Shown here: positions 49,304-57,425 of the stretch, piece by piece | Position numbering within the stretch: the stretch's first letter is position 1 | Layout of the letters: each line of letters begins with the position of its first letter | NCBI RefSeq assembly: GCF_002894645.1 | Contig: NZ_NCQY01000020.1 | Location: forward strand, 241,474-305,473 | DNA from: Salinibacter altiplanensis | GTDB lineage: Bacteria; Bacteroidota; Rhodothermia; Rhodothermales; Salinibacteraceae | Length of the DNA: 64,000 nucleotides | Reading direction: 5' to 3' | Program-made: the position numbers and the translations under genes | The notes under the pieces: generated by a model | Told to the model about the DNA's origin: nothing | Databases searched by the model: none | The model's input: only the letters and a program-made list of their open reading frames with translations

Positions 49304-51277
49304 TCACGGCCTGCTGGGCCGTTGGGGCTCGGCCTCATCGGCGCGCGGGAGCTGCACGACAAACCGGCTCCCAACTCCTTTCTCGGTCTCAACGGCGACC
49401 GTACCGCCCATTGCGTCGGCTGCCTTCTTCGTTACGGCGAGGCCGATGCCCGTTCCTTCGTGGGTCCGCCCGCGTCCCTCCGAGGCCTGCCGAAACGCCT
49501 CGAACAGCTCCTCGACCTTGCCGGGATCCATTCCGATGCCCTCATCCTCGACCTCCAAGACCACGGCGTCCGTTGCCTGCCGGACGCGCACCCAGACGCG
49601 GTCCCCGTCCTGACTGTATTTGATCGCGTTGGACAAGAGATTGCGCAGGACAATCTGTACCCCTCCCTCGTCCGCCTGCGTGAAGACCGGTTGGTTGGGA
49701 AGTTCCACGCGGAGGTCAATGTTGTCCTCGTTGGCCTTCCGGCGGAACTGCCGAGCACTGCTCCGAATCTCGCTGGCGAGGTCGATCGGTTGGGCGGAGA
49801 AGTCGACCTCTCCCGTTTCCAGCTTCGACAGGTTCAGTACTGCGTTGAGTGTGTTGAGGAGCCGGTGACCGCTGTCTCTGATGAGATGGGCAAACTGCAC
49901 GGCACGTTCTGTGGCGTCGTCCCTGGGCTCCTCTCCGATGGCCTCGGCAAATCCGATGATTGAGGTAAGCGGCGTTCGAATTTCGTGGCTCATGTTCGCA
50001 AGAAACACCGACTTGAGCCGGTTGGCCTCCTCGGCCTCCCAACGGGCCGTTTCGGCCTGCTGCTTTGCACGACGCAGTTCCTGCTCACGTGCCTTGCGCT
50101 CGGTTACGTCTGCAGCCAGGCACAGCCGGCGTCCCTCGTCCAGGTCGGTCCTCCACCACTCCGTCACGATCCGATCTCCTCCCTTCGTTCGCGGACGCGA
50201 TTCGAAGCGGCCTGTTGGGGGCCCGGCAACGAACTCCAGGGCTTCACGCCGATCTTCGTCGTCCGGATACAAGAGTGTCCATGCATCGTCCCGGGCCCGG
50301 AGCTCGCCTTCGTCCCACCCCAAAACCTCCTCGAACTGGTCGTTCACGCGCTCAAACCGGGCGTGCTCATCGAGGAGAATGATCATCACGGGGGCGCTTT
50401 CGAAAACGGACTCGAACAGTTTCCGCATGCGATCGCTCTGGCGCTTGGCCGCCTCCAATTGGCGGGTGCGGCGGTCGACGGCCCCCTGCAGGACGAGGCC
50501 CCACATCGTGGCGACTGTCGCCAGTCCGCCGAGAACGAACAGGGCGATGCGGATGTACTTCCAGGCCAGGCCGCTCTGGACGAGGTCCGACGCATCGCGG
50601 GGCTCGATTCGGTACTGGTCTCCGTGCTGGCCCACAATCCCCGTTGCTTCGAGGAGGTCTCCCGTCTCGAATCGGTCGATCCGAACCCGGTCTTCGTGGC
50701 GTTGGGGGACGAAGAGGGACAGTTGGGCCGGCGAGGATCCGTCGGGGCTTTCGAGCACAAGAGACTTTCCGGCCGACGTGTGGCGCTTGGCGACGACCCG
50801 TCCCCGCGTCCGGGCGAGCCAGCCCTCGTAGTGCTCTTCGGCGGCGGTGGGCACGGTGAGGGGGACCGGCTCCGGGGTGTACGAGTCGGTGGAGACGACG
50901 CGGTACTGGACCACATCGATCGCGGTGAGGCCCTTTTCTTCAACGAGCCGCCCCCGAACAAGAAGGCTGTCGCCCCGGTGGAGGGGCGGGTCGTCGGGCA
51001 GACGGATGTGGATCCCGTCGGTGTCGTCCTGGAGGGCGGCCACGCCGGGACGAACGTGGGCCAACTGGGTGTGGGACGCGGTTACTCGTCCACTGAGCGC
51101 CAGGGTGTCGCCGAGCCGGTCGGGCCTGCCGTTTCCCTCCCCATCCGCGAGTACGGCCGAGATCATTGGCGTCAGGTTCATCCGAAGGCTGTCAGTTGAG
51201 CCCGCGGCCGAACAGGCGGGAGGGGGAGCACTGAACAGACACGCGGCCAGAAGGAGAGAAGAAAGGACTCGATCCAT
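49304..51277 (-). CDS. sensor histidine kinase with N-terminal OB-like region and a PAS domain
   Basis: Encodes 657 residues. A signal peptide (MDRVLSSLLLAACLFSAPPP) precedes a periplasmic beta-rich part (about 35-230) with repeated strands such as DTLALSGRVTASHTQLAHVR, like OB-fold sensory domains. One membrane helix follows (IRIALFVLGGLATVATMWGL), then a coiled segment and a PAS domain (about 285-400, APVMIILLDEHARFERVNDQ). The kinase core has the H box MSHEIRTPLTS, N box LLSNAIKYS and G box DEGIGMDPGK. No receiver domain and no regulator gene lie beside it. The ligand is unknown. The start is the ATG at 51277. Confidence 0.87.
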   Translation of the reverse strand: MDRVLSSLLLAACLFSAPPPACSAAGSTDSLRMNLTPMISAVLADGEGNGRPDRLGDTLALSGRVTASHTQLAHVRPGVAALQDDTDGIHIRLPDDPPLHRGDSLLVRGRLVEEKGLTAIDVVQYRVVSTDSYTPEPVPLTVPTAAEEHYEGWLARTRGRVVAKRHTSAGKSLVLESPDGSSPAQLSLFVPQRHEDRVRIDRFETGDLLEATGIVGQHGDQYRIEPRDASDLVQSGLAWKYIRIALFVLGGLATVATMWGLVLQGAVDRRTRQLEAAKRQSDRMRKLFESVFESAPVMIILLDEHARFERVNDQFEEVLGWDEGELRARDDAWTLLYPDDEDRREALEFVAGPPTGRFESRPRTKGGDRIVTEWWRTDLDEGRRLCLAADVTERKAREQELRRAKQQAETARWEAEEANRLKSVFLANMSHEIRTPLTSIIGFAEAIGEEPRDDATERAVQFAHLIRDSGHRLLNTLNAVLNLSKLETGEVDFSAQPIDLASEIRSSARQFRRKANEDNIDLRVELPNQPVFTQADEGGVQIVLRNLLSNAIKYSQDGDRVWVRVRQATDAVVLEVEDEGIGMDPGKVEELFEAFRQASEGRGRTHEGTGIGLAVTKKAADAMGGTVAVETEKGVGSRFVVQLPRADEAEPQRPSRP

Positions 51278-51715
51278 CTCGCAGTGAGACACAGAAGGAC
51301 AAAACGACGGAGGCCCCCGTTTCCCCCAAACGCGAATCAGCCCGCTGGAGAAAGAGCCTCGCGTCCATGAGCGAGTGACTCGCCAGGACTGGTAAGAATC
51401 GACGGCCGCGGCCGTAAAGCCAAATTATGTTTTCTGAAACCACCTTCCTGGATTGCCTGACTTGAGTGTACGACATTGCTCTCGCCGGACACGGCCCCTG
51501 GTTGGCCTGCACGCGCGCCCGGGCTGCCCACGGAATGGTCTCGATCCCTTTGCCGGGGAGAGAAGAGCAAGGTGCTCGACCGGACCGGATTGCCTCGTTG
51601 TCGCCCCAGGTACCGAGGTCTCTGCACGCGGCGACGCCTTGTGTGCCAACGAGGGGACCCGCGGCCGTAACGGACCGTGCCGTCGGGCGACACAGCGTGT
51701 GCCACAATTTTCTGA
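51278..51715. other. intergenic gap between two divergent genes, no gene seen
   Basis: About 440 bases between the sensor kinase (minus) and the flavoprotein (plus). It must hold both promoters; a stretch around 51415-51445 is AT-richer. The small open frames here overlap in several phases and have no recognisable domain. Confidence 0.4.
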
Positions 51716-53203
51716 ATGAGTGAGTCCTCTCCTTTTATGACGACCGACTACGACGTCATTGTGATTGGCGGTGGGGCCGGCGGCCTCTCCGCAGCCGGCA
51801 TCGCGACCAACCTCGGCGCTAAGACCACCATGATCGAGCGCGACGCGCTGGGCGGCGACTGCACATGGACCGGCTGCGTGCCGAGCAAGACGCTCCTAAA
51901 GGCTGCGAAAGTGGTCCACCAGGCCCGGACGGCCAGCACGTATGGCCTGACCGACCAGCCGGTCGACGTCGATTTTGCGGGCGTCATGGACCACGTCCGC
52001 CAGGTGCGGCGGGACGTGTACGAGGAGGCCGACGCCCCGGAGATCTTTGAGGACCTCGACATCGACGTGCGACAGGGGAACGCGCACTTCATCGACAGCC
52101 ACACCGTGGCGGTGGAGCGGGAGGACGGGAGCACCGAGCAGGTGACGGGGACGTACATCATTGTCGCGGCGGGGGCGAGCCCGCTCGTGCCGCCCATCGA
52201 CGGCCTCCAGGAGGTGGACTACCTTACGAACGACAGCCTGTTCGAACTGGACGAGCAGCCAGAGCGCCTCGCGATCGTGGGCGCCGGGCCCATTGGGACC
52301 GAGATGGCACAGGCCTTCACACGCCTGGGCACGGACGTGGTCGTGCTCGACATGGCCGACCGCATCCTCTCGAACGACGCCGCCGACCTCACTGCTACGC
52401 TGCGCACCACACTGGAGGAGGAAGGAGTGAAGTACAAGCTGGGGGCCGCGGCAGAGCGGGTGGCACAGGAGAATGGAGCCATCACGGTGGAAACGGGAGA
52501 CGGAGAGACTGTTGAGACCGACGCGCTCCTCCTTGCCACGGGCCGCACGGCCAACGTCGATGGCCTCCACCTAAACACCGCGGGCATCGACTACTCCCGG
52601 AAGGGAATTACGGTCGACGACCGGTGCCGCACGAGTCAGGGCCACGTGTATGCCGTGGGCGACGTGACGGGGCGGTACCAGTTCACGCACATGAGCAATC
52701 ACATGGCGAAGGTGGCCGTCACGAATGCCCTTCTGAAGATTCCCTCCAAAATCGACGCTGACCACGTGCCGTGGGTCACCTACACGGAGCCGGAGCTGGG
52801 CCACGTGGGGGCCCACGCGTCCGACCTCGACGAGCAGGGCGTCTCCTACGAGACCTACCACTTCCCCTACGACCAGCTCGACCGTGCCATCACCGAGGGC
52901 GCGACGACCGGCCAGATCAAGGTGCATGCCACGTCGCTCACCGGAAAAATCCTGGGCGCGAGCGTCCTCGGCGAGCGGGCGGGTGAGCTTATCACCGCGT
53001 TTACCATCGCCATGCGCAACGGCGTCACGCTCCGCAACATCGGCGACACGATTCATCCCTACCCGGCCTACGGCGAGGGGGTGCGCCGCGTGGCCGACCA
53101 GTGGTACGTGCAAAAGCAGTCGGCCACCGTCACAAAGGTGCTGCAGACGGTCTTCGGCTACCGCGGGCCGGTGTTGGAGTACGGGCCGGACGAGATCGTA
53201 TGA
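51716..53203 (+). CDS. class I pyridine nucleotide-disulfide oxidoreductase (mercuric reductase / lipoamide dehydrogenase-like)
   Basis: Encodes 495 residues; an internal Met8 (MTTDYDVIVIGGGAGG) is an alternative start. FAD binding is shown by DYDVIVIGGGAGGLSAAG, and the redox-active Cys49 and Cys54 lie in GGDCTWTGCVPSK. The NAD(P)H site has LAIVGAGPIGTEMAQAF, the second FAD motif is HVYAVGDVTGRYQF, and the C-terminal HPYPAYGEG supplies the His-Glu dyad of the dimer interface. It lacks the N-terminal HMA domain and C-terminal Cys pair of true mercuric reductases, so that call is unlikely. Substrate unknown; a disulfide or quinone is possible. Confidence 0.88.
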   Translation: MSESSPFMTTDYDVIVIGGGAGGLSAAGIATNLGAKTTMIERDALGGDCTWTGCVPSKTLLKAAKVVHQARTASTYGLTDQPVDVDFAGVMDHVRQVRRDVYEEADAPEIFEDLDIDVRQGNAHFIDSHTVAVEREDGSTEQVTGTYIIVAAGASPLVPPIDGLQEVDYLTNDSLFELDEQPERLAIVGAGPIGTEMAQAFTRLGTDVVVLDMADRILSNDAADLTATLRTTLEEEGVKYKLGAAAERVAQENGAITVETGDGETVETDALLLATGRTANVDGLHLNTAGIDYSRKGITVDDRCRTSQGHVYAVGDVTGRYQFTHMSNHMAKVAVTNALLKIPSKIDADHVPWVTYTEPELGHVGAHASDLDEQGVSYETYHFPYDQLDRAITEGATTGQIKVHATSLTGKILGASVLGERAGELITAFTIAMRNGVTLRNIGDTIHPYPAYGEGVRRVADQWYVQKQSATVTKVLQTVFGYRGPVLEYGPDEIV

Positions 53204-53329
53204 TCCACAAGACCGTAAGCACCGGGGAAAGCCATCACGGCGACGGCCAGAGAAGACGGGAAACCTGGAGGAATGGGGCCTGTGGAAAGGGATTGTGAAT
53301 CTAGTTCCAATCCCTCTTCCGATCGTCTC

Positions 53330-55315
53330 ATGCTCCACGTCTTCACATCGTCCCGTCCCCTTCTCCCGGTGGGACTCTGGGCCCTTGCGGGGCTCGTGTT
53401 TGCCGTCACGCCCGTCCTAGGACAGTCGCTCGACATCGACCCGTCCAGCCCGACCCTTCAGGTCGGCGAGAGCCAGCAGCTGAGGGCCTTCTACGTTGGG
53501 CCCGATGGCGAGCGGCGGCGGGATACCACCGTGGTCTTTCTGTCCCGCAACGGCAATGCGGCTCCGGCGACGCGGGGCGGAGAGGTGACGGCCAACGAGC
53601 CCGGGACCCACGAAATTATCGCCCTGCGTCCCGGCACCGCCAATCGGGACCGGATCGTACAGCGGGTGTCAATCACGGTGCGCCAGGCGGCGGTGGGGGA
53701 GGTGGCGTTCGCCGAGGCGCCGGCGCAAATGTATGCCGGGACGACGGTGCCCCTCACTGTGGAGGCGCGGGCGACGAACGGACGGGTCCGCGACGACGTG
53801 GCCGTCGAGGTGAAAAGCGAGGACCCGGGCGTCGCTACAGTTGACCGGCTGCGTCGCGTCCACGGCGCCGCCCCTGGCACCGTCACACTCACGGCTCAGG
53901 CTGAGGGCCACGAGGGGACGACGACCGTCGAGGTGGTGGAGAATCCGGTCGCGTCCCTCGACCTGAGCGGCGGGGCGGACTCGGCCCGCACCGGCGACGT
54001 GCTCGACTTTGCGGCGACGGCCCGCAGCGAGGCGGGCACCGCGGTGGGGGATGTCCCGATCCGGTACGCCGTGCGCACGGGCCAGACCGAAGACATTGCG
54101 CCGGGCGCGGCCGCTGAGATTGGCCCCAACGGGCGCTTCGTGGCGGAGGACGCCGGGCAGTACACCGTCGTCGCCACGAGTGGGGCGCACACTGCCACTC
54201 ACACCGTCACGGTCACGCCGCGCGACCTCCCGGGCTCCATTGAGGTCGTCGACCACGCCCGCGTGTCGAACGTCCACACGTCCGACCTCTGGGTGTGGGA
54301 GGCGCCGGACGGCCGCGACTACGCCCTCACGGGCACCTGGGGCGGGGATGGCGAGGCGTACTTCTGGGACGTGACCGATCCCTCCGACATCACCCCCGTC
54401 GACACGGTCACCGTTGACGCCCGTACCGTTAACGACGTCAAGGTCAGTGAGGACGGGCGCACCTGCATCATCAGCCGGGAGGGCGCGTCCGACCGGAAGA
54501 ACGGAATGGTCCTCCTCGACTGCTCGGACCCCACCGACGTGTCGATCGTCACCGAGTACACGAACCGCCTCACCGGGGGCGTCCACAACCTGTTCATCTA
54601 CGAGGACCACGTCTACGCCCTCAGCAACGGCCGCCGCTACGAGATCATCAACATCGAGGATCGCGCCCACCCGAGGCGGGTCACTGACTTCGAGCTGGAG
54701 ACGCCGGGCCACTCCATTCACGACGTGTGGGTGGAGGACGGCATCGCGTACTCCTCAAACTGGGACGATGGGATCGTGATGGTGGACGTGGGCAACGGCG
54801 TGAAGGGCGGGTCGCCCTCGAATCCCGTCGAGATTGGGCGGTACGCCTACCCGAGCGGCTGGAACCATGCGGCCTTTCCGTACGACGACCCGGAAACCGG
54901 CAAAGACTGGGTCGTCGCGGGGGACGAAGCGTTCCCCAACGGCTTGAACACCGAGAATGAGCCGACCATCCCGGACGGCTGGCTCCACTTCGTTGACGTG
55001 TCCGACCCGCAGGCCCCGTCTGAAGAGGCGCGCTACCGCGTGCCGGAGGCCGGCTCGCACAACTACTGGGTGGACGGCGACACGCTGTACGTCGCCTACT
55101 ACAACGCCGGGCTGCGCGTGGTGGATCTCTCTGGCGACCTGAAGGGCAACCTCTACGAGCAGGGCCGCGAGATCGCGCACTTCAAGCCGCACGACCTGGA
55201 GGGCCGCATTCCCAACGCCGCCATGACGTGGGGCCCGCAGCCGCATAAGGGCCACATCTTCTTCTCCGACTGGAACTCGGGCCTCTGGGCGGTCGAATTG
55301 ACGCGTGACGAGTAA
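53330..55315 (+). CDS. exported LVIVD-repeat beta-propeller protein with N-terminal Ig-like domains
   Basis: Encodes 661 residues. A signal peptide (LLPVGLWALAGLVFAVTPVL, then GQSLD) precedes at least two bacterial Ig-like (BIG2-type) domains (about 30-300) with GTVTLTAQAEGHEGTTTVEV. From about residue 310 come LVIVD-type repeats (DLWVWEAPDGRDYALTGTWG, NLFIYEDHVYALSNGR, HSIHDVWVEDGIAYSSNWDD) expected to form a propeller. It is likely a surface or periplasmic binding protein. The next gene is another exported propeller protein, so the two may work together. A 14-nt tandem repeat begins just before the stop codon. Confidence 0.83.
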   Translation: MLHVFTSSRPLLPVGLWALAGLVFAVTPVLGQSLDIDPSSPTLQVGESQQLRAFYVGPDGERRRDTTVVFLSRNGNAAPATRGGEVTANEPGTHEIIALRPGTANRDRIVQRVSITVRQAAVGEVAFAEAPAQMYAGTTVPLTVEARATNGRVRDDVAVEVKSEDPGVATVDRLRRVHGAAPGTVTLTAQAEGHEGTTTVEVVENPVASLDLSGGADSARTGDVLDFAATARSEAGTAVGDVPIRYAVRTGQTEDIAPGAAAEIGPNGRFVAEDAGQYTVVATSGAHTATHTVTVTPRDLPGSIEVVDHARVSNVHTSDLWVWEAPDGRDYALTGTWGGDGEAYFWDVTDPSDITPVDTVTVDARTVNDVKVSEDGRTCIISREGASDRKNGMVLLDCSDPTDVSIVTEYTNRLTGGVHNLFIYEDHVYALSNGRRYEIINIEDRAHPRRVTDFELETPGHSIHDVWVEDGIAYSSNWDDGIVMVDVGNGVKGGSPSNPVEIGRYAYPSGWNHAAFPYDDPETGKDWVVAGDEAFPNGLNTENEPTIPDGWLHFVDVSDPQAPSEEARYRVPEAGSHNYWVDGDTLYVAYYNAGLRVVDLSGDLKGNLYEQGREIAHFKPHDLEGRIPNAAMTWGPQPHKGHIFFSDWNSGLWAVELTRDE

Positions 55316-55342
55316 CGCATGACGAGCGACGCGTGATGTCGT
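55301..55342. repeat. three imperfect 14-nt tandem repeats
   Basis: ACGCGTGACGAGTA (55301), ACGCATGACGAGCG (55315) and ACGCGTGATGTCGT (55329) follow one another without gaps. They cover the last codons and stop of the LVIVD gene. Related ACGC(A/G)TGA(T/C)G strings occur in other gaps, for example near 16448 and 28870. Confidence 0.6.
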
Positions 55343-55386
55343 GCATCCGAACCGTGCGATCCTCACTCCCCGCCCCCTCGTTTATC

Positions 55387-56454
55387 ATGGACACCTGCCG
55401 CCTTCTCTTCTGGGTCGCCGTCCTGAGTGTCTTGACCGCCGTCCCCGCGCGTGGGCAAAACTACTACGCCTACGTCGCGTCGGAGTCGGCCGACGAGGTG
55501 GCCCTGGTGCGGTTCAACGCAGACACCGAATCGGCGACCGTTGAGGAAACCGTCCCCGTCGGCTACATCGCGCCGGAGACGGAAGGGGCGCACGGCATGA
55601 CGGTGGCGCCGGACGGAGAGCACTGGTTCGTGTCCATCGCCCACGGCAAGCCCTACGGGCGCGTCGCCAAGTACGAGGCCGGCACGAACGCGAAGGTCGA
55701 CACCGCGCACGTCGGCATGTTTCCGGCCACGATGGAGGTCGCCCCGTCCACCGGCCTGCTCCACGTCGTGAACTTCAACCTGCACGGCGAGCCAACCCCG
55801 GGCACCGTCTCCGTGGTCGATCCGGAGACGATGACGGAGATGGACAAGGTGAAGACCGGCATTATGCCGCACGGCTCCCGCTTTGCGCCGGACGGCCGCA
55901 CGCACTACTCGGTGGGCATGATGGACGGCACGCTCTACGAGATCGACGCGCTGACGGGCCAGGTTACGCGCACCCTCACGACCGGTGAGGGGGCCCCAAA
56001 GCCGACGTGGGTGGACCCCCATCCCTCGCGGCCGCTGGCGTACGTGGCCCACAATGGGACCGACGAGGTGGCCGTGGTGAACCGGGACGACTGGGCGGTG
56101 ACGCAGCGATTGCAGACCGGAGAAGGGACCGCGCCGTACAATCTGGAGGTGTCGCCGGATGGCTCGACGCTCGTCGTCTCGTACAAGGGCACCGGCGAGA
56201 CGGGCATCTGGAACCTGGAGACCGGCGAGCGGGCGGCCCGCCTGCCAAATACGCAGTCCGTCACGCACGGTGTCGTGATCTCCCCGGACAGCCGCTACGC
56301 GTTTGTCTCGGCGGAGGGAAAGGGGGACGACCCGGGCGCGGTCGACGTGTTTGACCTCCGCACGAATGAGCGGGTCGCCTCGGTGGAGGTCGGGCCGCAG
56401 GCGGGCGGCATTGCGTTCTGGAAGACGGACGCGACGATCCCCTCCGCCCGATGA
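55387..56454 (+). CDS. exported YncE-type beta-propeller protein
   Basis: Encodes 355 residues. Signal peptide from MDTCRLLFWVAVLSVLTAVP with cleavage near ARGQ. The mature part is a seven-bladed-type propeller of YncE/cytochrome-cd1-like repeats: AHGMTVAPDGEHWFVSIAHG, HGSRFAPDGRTHYSVGMMDG, YNLEVSPDGSTLVVSYKGTG and HGVVISPDSRYAFVSAEGKG. No haem-binding CxxCH is present. It is probably a binding or scaffolding protein outside the cytoplasm. The stop overlaps the start of the next gene by 4 bases (ATGA), so the two are translationally coupled. It follows the LVIVD gene closely. Confidence 0.83.
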   Translation: MDTCRLLFWVAVLSVLTAVPARGQNYYAYVASESADEVALVRFNADTESATVEETVPVGYIAPETEGAHGMTVAPDGEHWFVSIAHGKPYGRVAKYEAGTNAKVDTAHVGMFPATMEVAPSTGLLHVVNFNLHGEPTPGTVSVVDPETMTEMDKVKTGIMPHGSRFAPDGRTHYSVGMMDGTLYEIDALTGQVTRTLTTGEGAPKPTWVDPHPSRPLAYVAHNGTDEVAVVNRDDWAVTQRLQTGEGTAPYNLEVSPDGSTLVVSYKGTGETGIWNLETGERAARLPNTQSVTHGVVISPDSRYAFVSAEGKGDDPGAVDVFDLRTNERVASVEVGPQAGGIAFWKTDATIPSAR

Positions 56455-56912
56455 CGGACGCGCCCGGAACGTACGCGCTTCTCTTGCGGGCCGACGAGGC
56501 CGGTGAGACTGAGATAGGGGCCCTGTCCGTGATGCCGATCCGGCCCGGCGTCTACATCTACGTAGGCAGCGCCTTCGGCCCGGGCGGGCTGCAGGCCCGG
56601 GTGGGGCGGCATGCGCAGGGCGACGGGGCGCTGCACTGGCACGTCGACTACCTCCGCGCCGTCACGACCCTGGAGGTCGTCTGGTACACCCACGATGCCA
56701 AGCGCCGCGAGTGCACGTGGGCCGAGGTGCTTCGGTCGCGTGCCGAGGCCACGGTGCCGGTCGACGGCTTTGGAGCGTCGGACTGTACCTGCCCGGCCCA
56801 CCTGGTTCGTCCAGACTCTGTCCCGTCCGTCTCTGCGTTTCGGACGCGTCTCCACGAACAATGCCCCGATCATGGCCCCGTGGAGCGGGCCGGGCCGAAC
56901 GATCTCCTGTGA
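56451..56912 (+). CDS. GIY-YIG-type DUF123 protein
   Basis: Encodes 153 residues. The family mark is the N-terminal GTYALLLRADEAGETEIGAL and RPGVYIYVGSAFGPGGLQAR, a degenerate GIY-YIG core with Tyr and Arg retained, followed by WHVDYLRAV and ECTWAEVL. The C-terminal Cys-rich stretch FGASDCTCPAHLV is typical of DUF123. The fold suggests a nuclease, but no activity is established for this group to my knowledge. It overlaps the propeller gene by 4 bases although the functions do not obviously match. Confidence 0.88.
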   Translation: MTDAPGTYALLLRADEAGETEIGALSVMPIRPGVYIYVGSAFGPGGLQARVGRHAQGDGALHWHVDYLRAVTTLEVVWYTHDAKRRECTWAEVLRSRAEATVPVDGFGASDCTCPAHLVRPDSVPSVSAFRTRLHEQCPDHGPVERAGPNDLL

Positions 56913-57425
56913 TCCCGTGGGGCGCGGCTGACTTTTCCATAGGTGCCGGTCCTGCTCTCGCGTGTTGCCGTGCGCTTCTTTCCTCCCAAATCTTCGTGCG
57001 CATCCCCGGCATCCTCCTCTGGGGCCTCTTTGGCAGCGTCTACACGGGCCGTGACGGGTGGGCATCCCGTTTGGGCCGCACTGCTTCGAGATCGGCACGT
57101 TCACGTTCCCGCCGTTTGGCCGCACGGCGGCGCGGCGCGGACGAGGAGTTCCTGTGGCGTGGGCGGCGCCGATCGTGCGTTTCGGGCCAATCCTGCGGTC
57201 GGACTCATCGAGCGTCGATCCGCAACGCCCCCGCAACATCTCCGTCCCAGCCCGCAGCACCCCCAGCCCATTGCGAAACGCCCACTCGCCCCAATGGTGT
57301 AACTTTCTCTATGGCCTTCGGCCCCTCACGCGCTACGATTCCCGCAATACAAAATACGGATTTTGAGGGGGCGCCGAGGTCTATAGATTGGAGTTTCCCC
57401 TTCCACGAAAACGGTCCGTCCCCGC
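56913..57425. other. intergenic gap before uvrA, no gene seen
   Basis: About 510 bases. Open frames here are Arg/Pro/Ser-rich in every phase and show no domain. AT content rises in the last 130 bases (from about 57300), which probably holds the uvrA promoter. No hairpin-plus-T-run or repeat was recognised. Confidence 0.4.
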
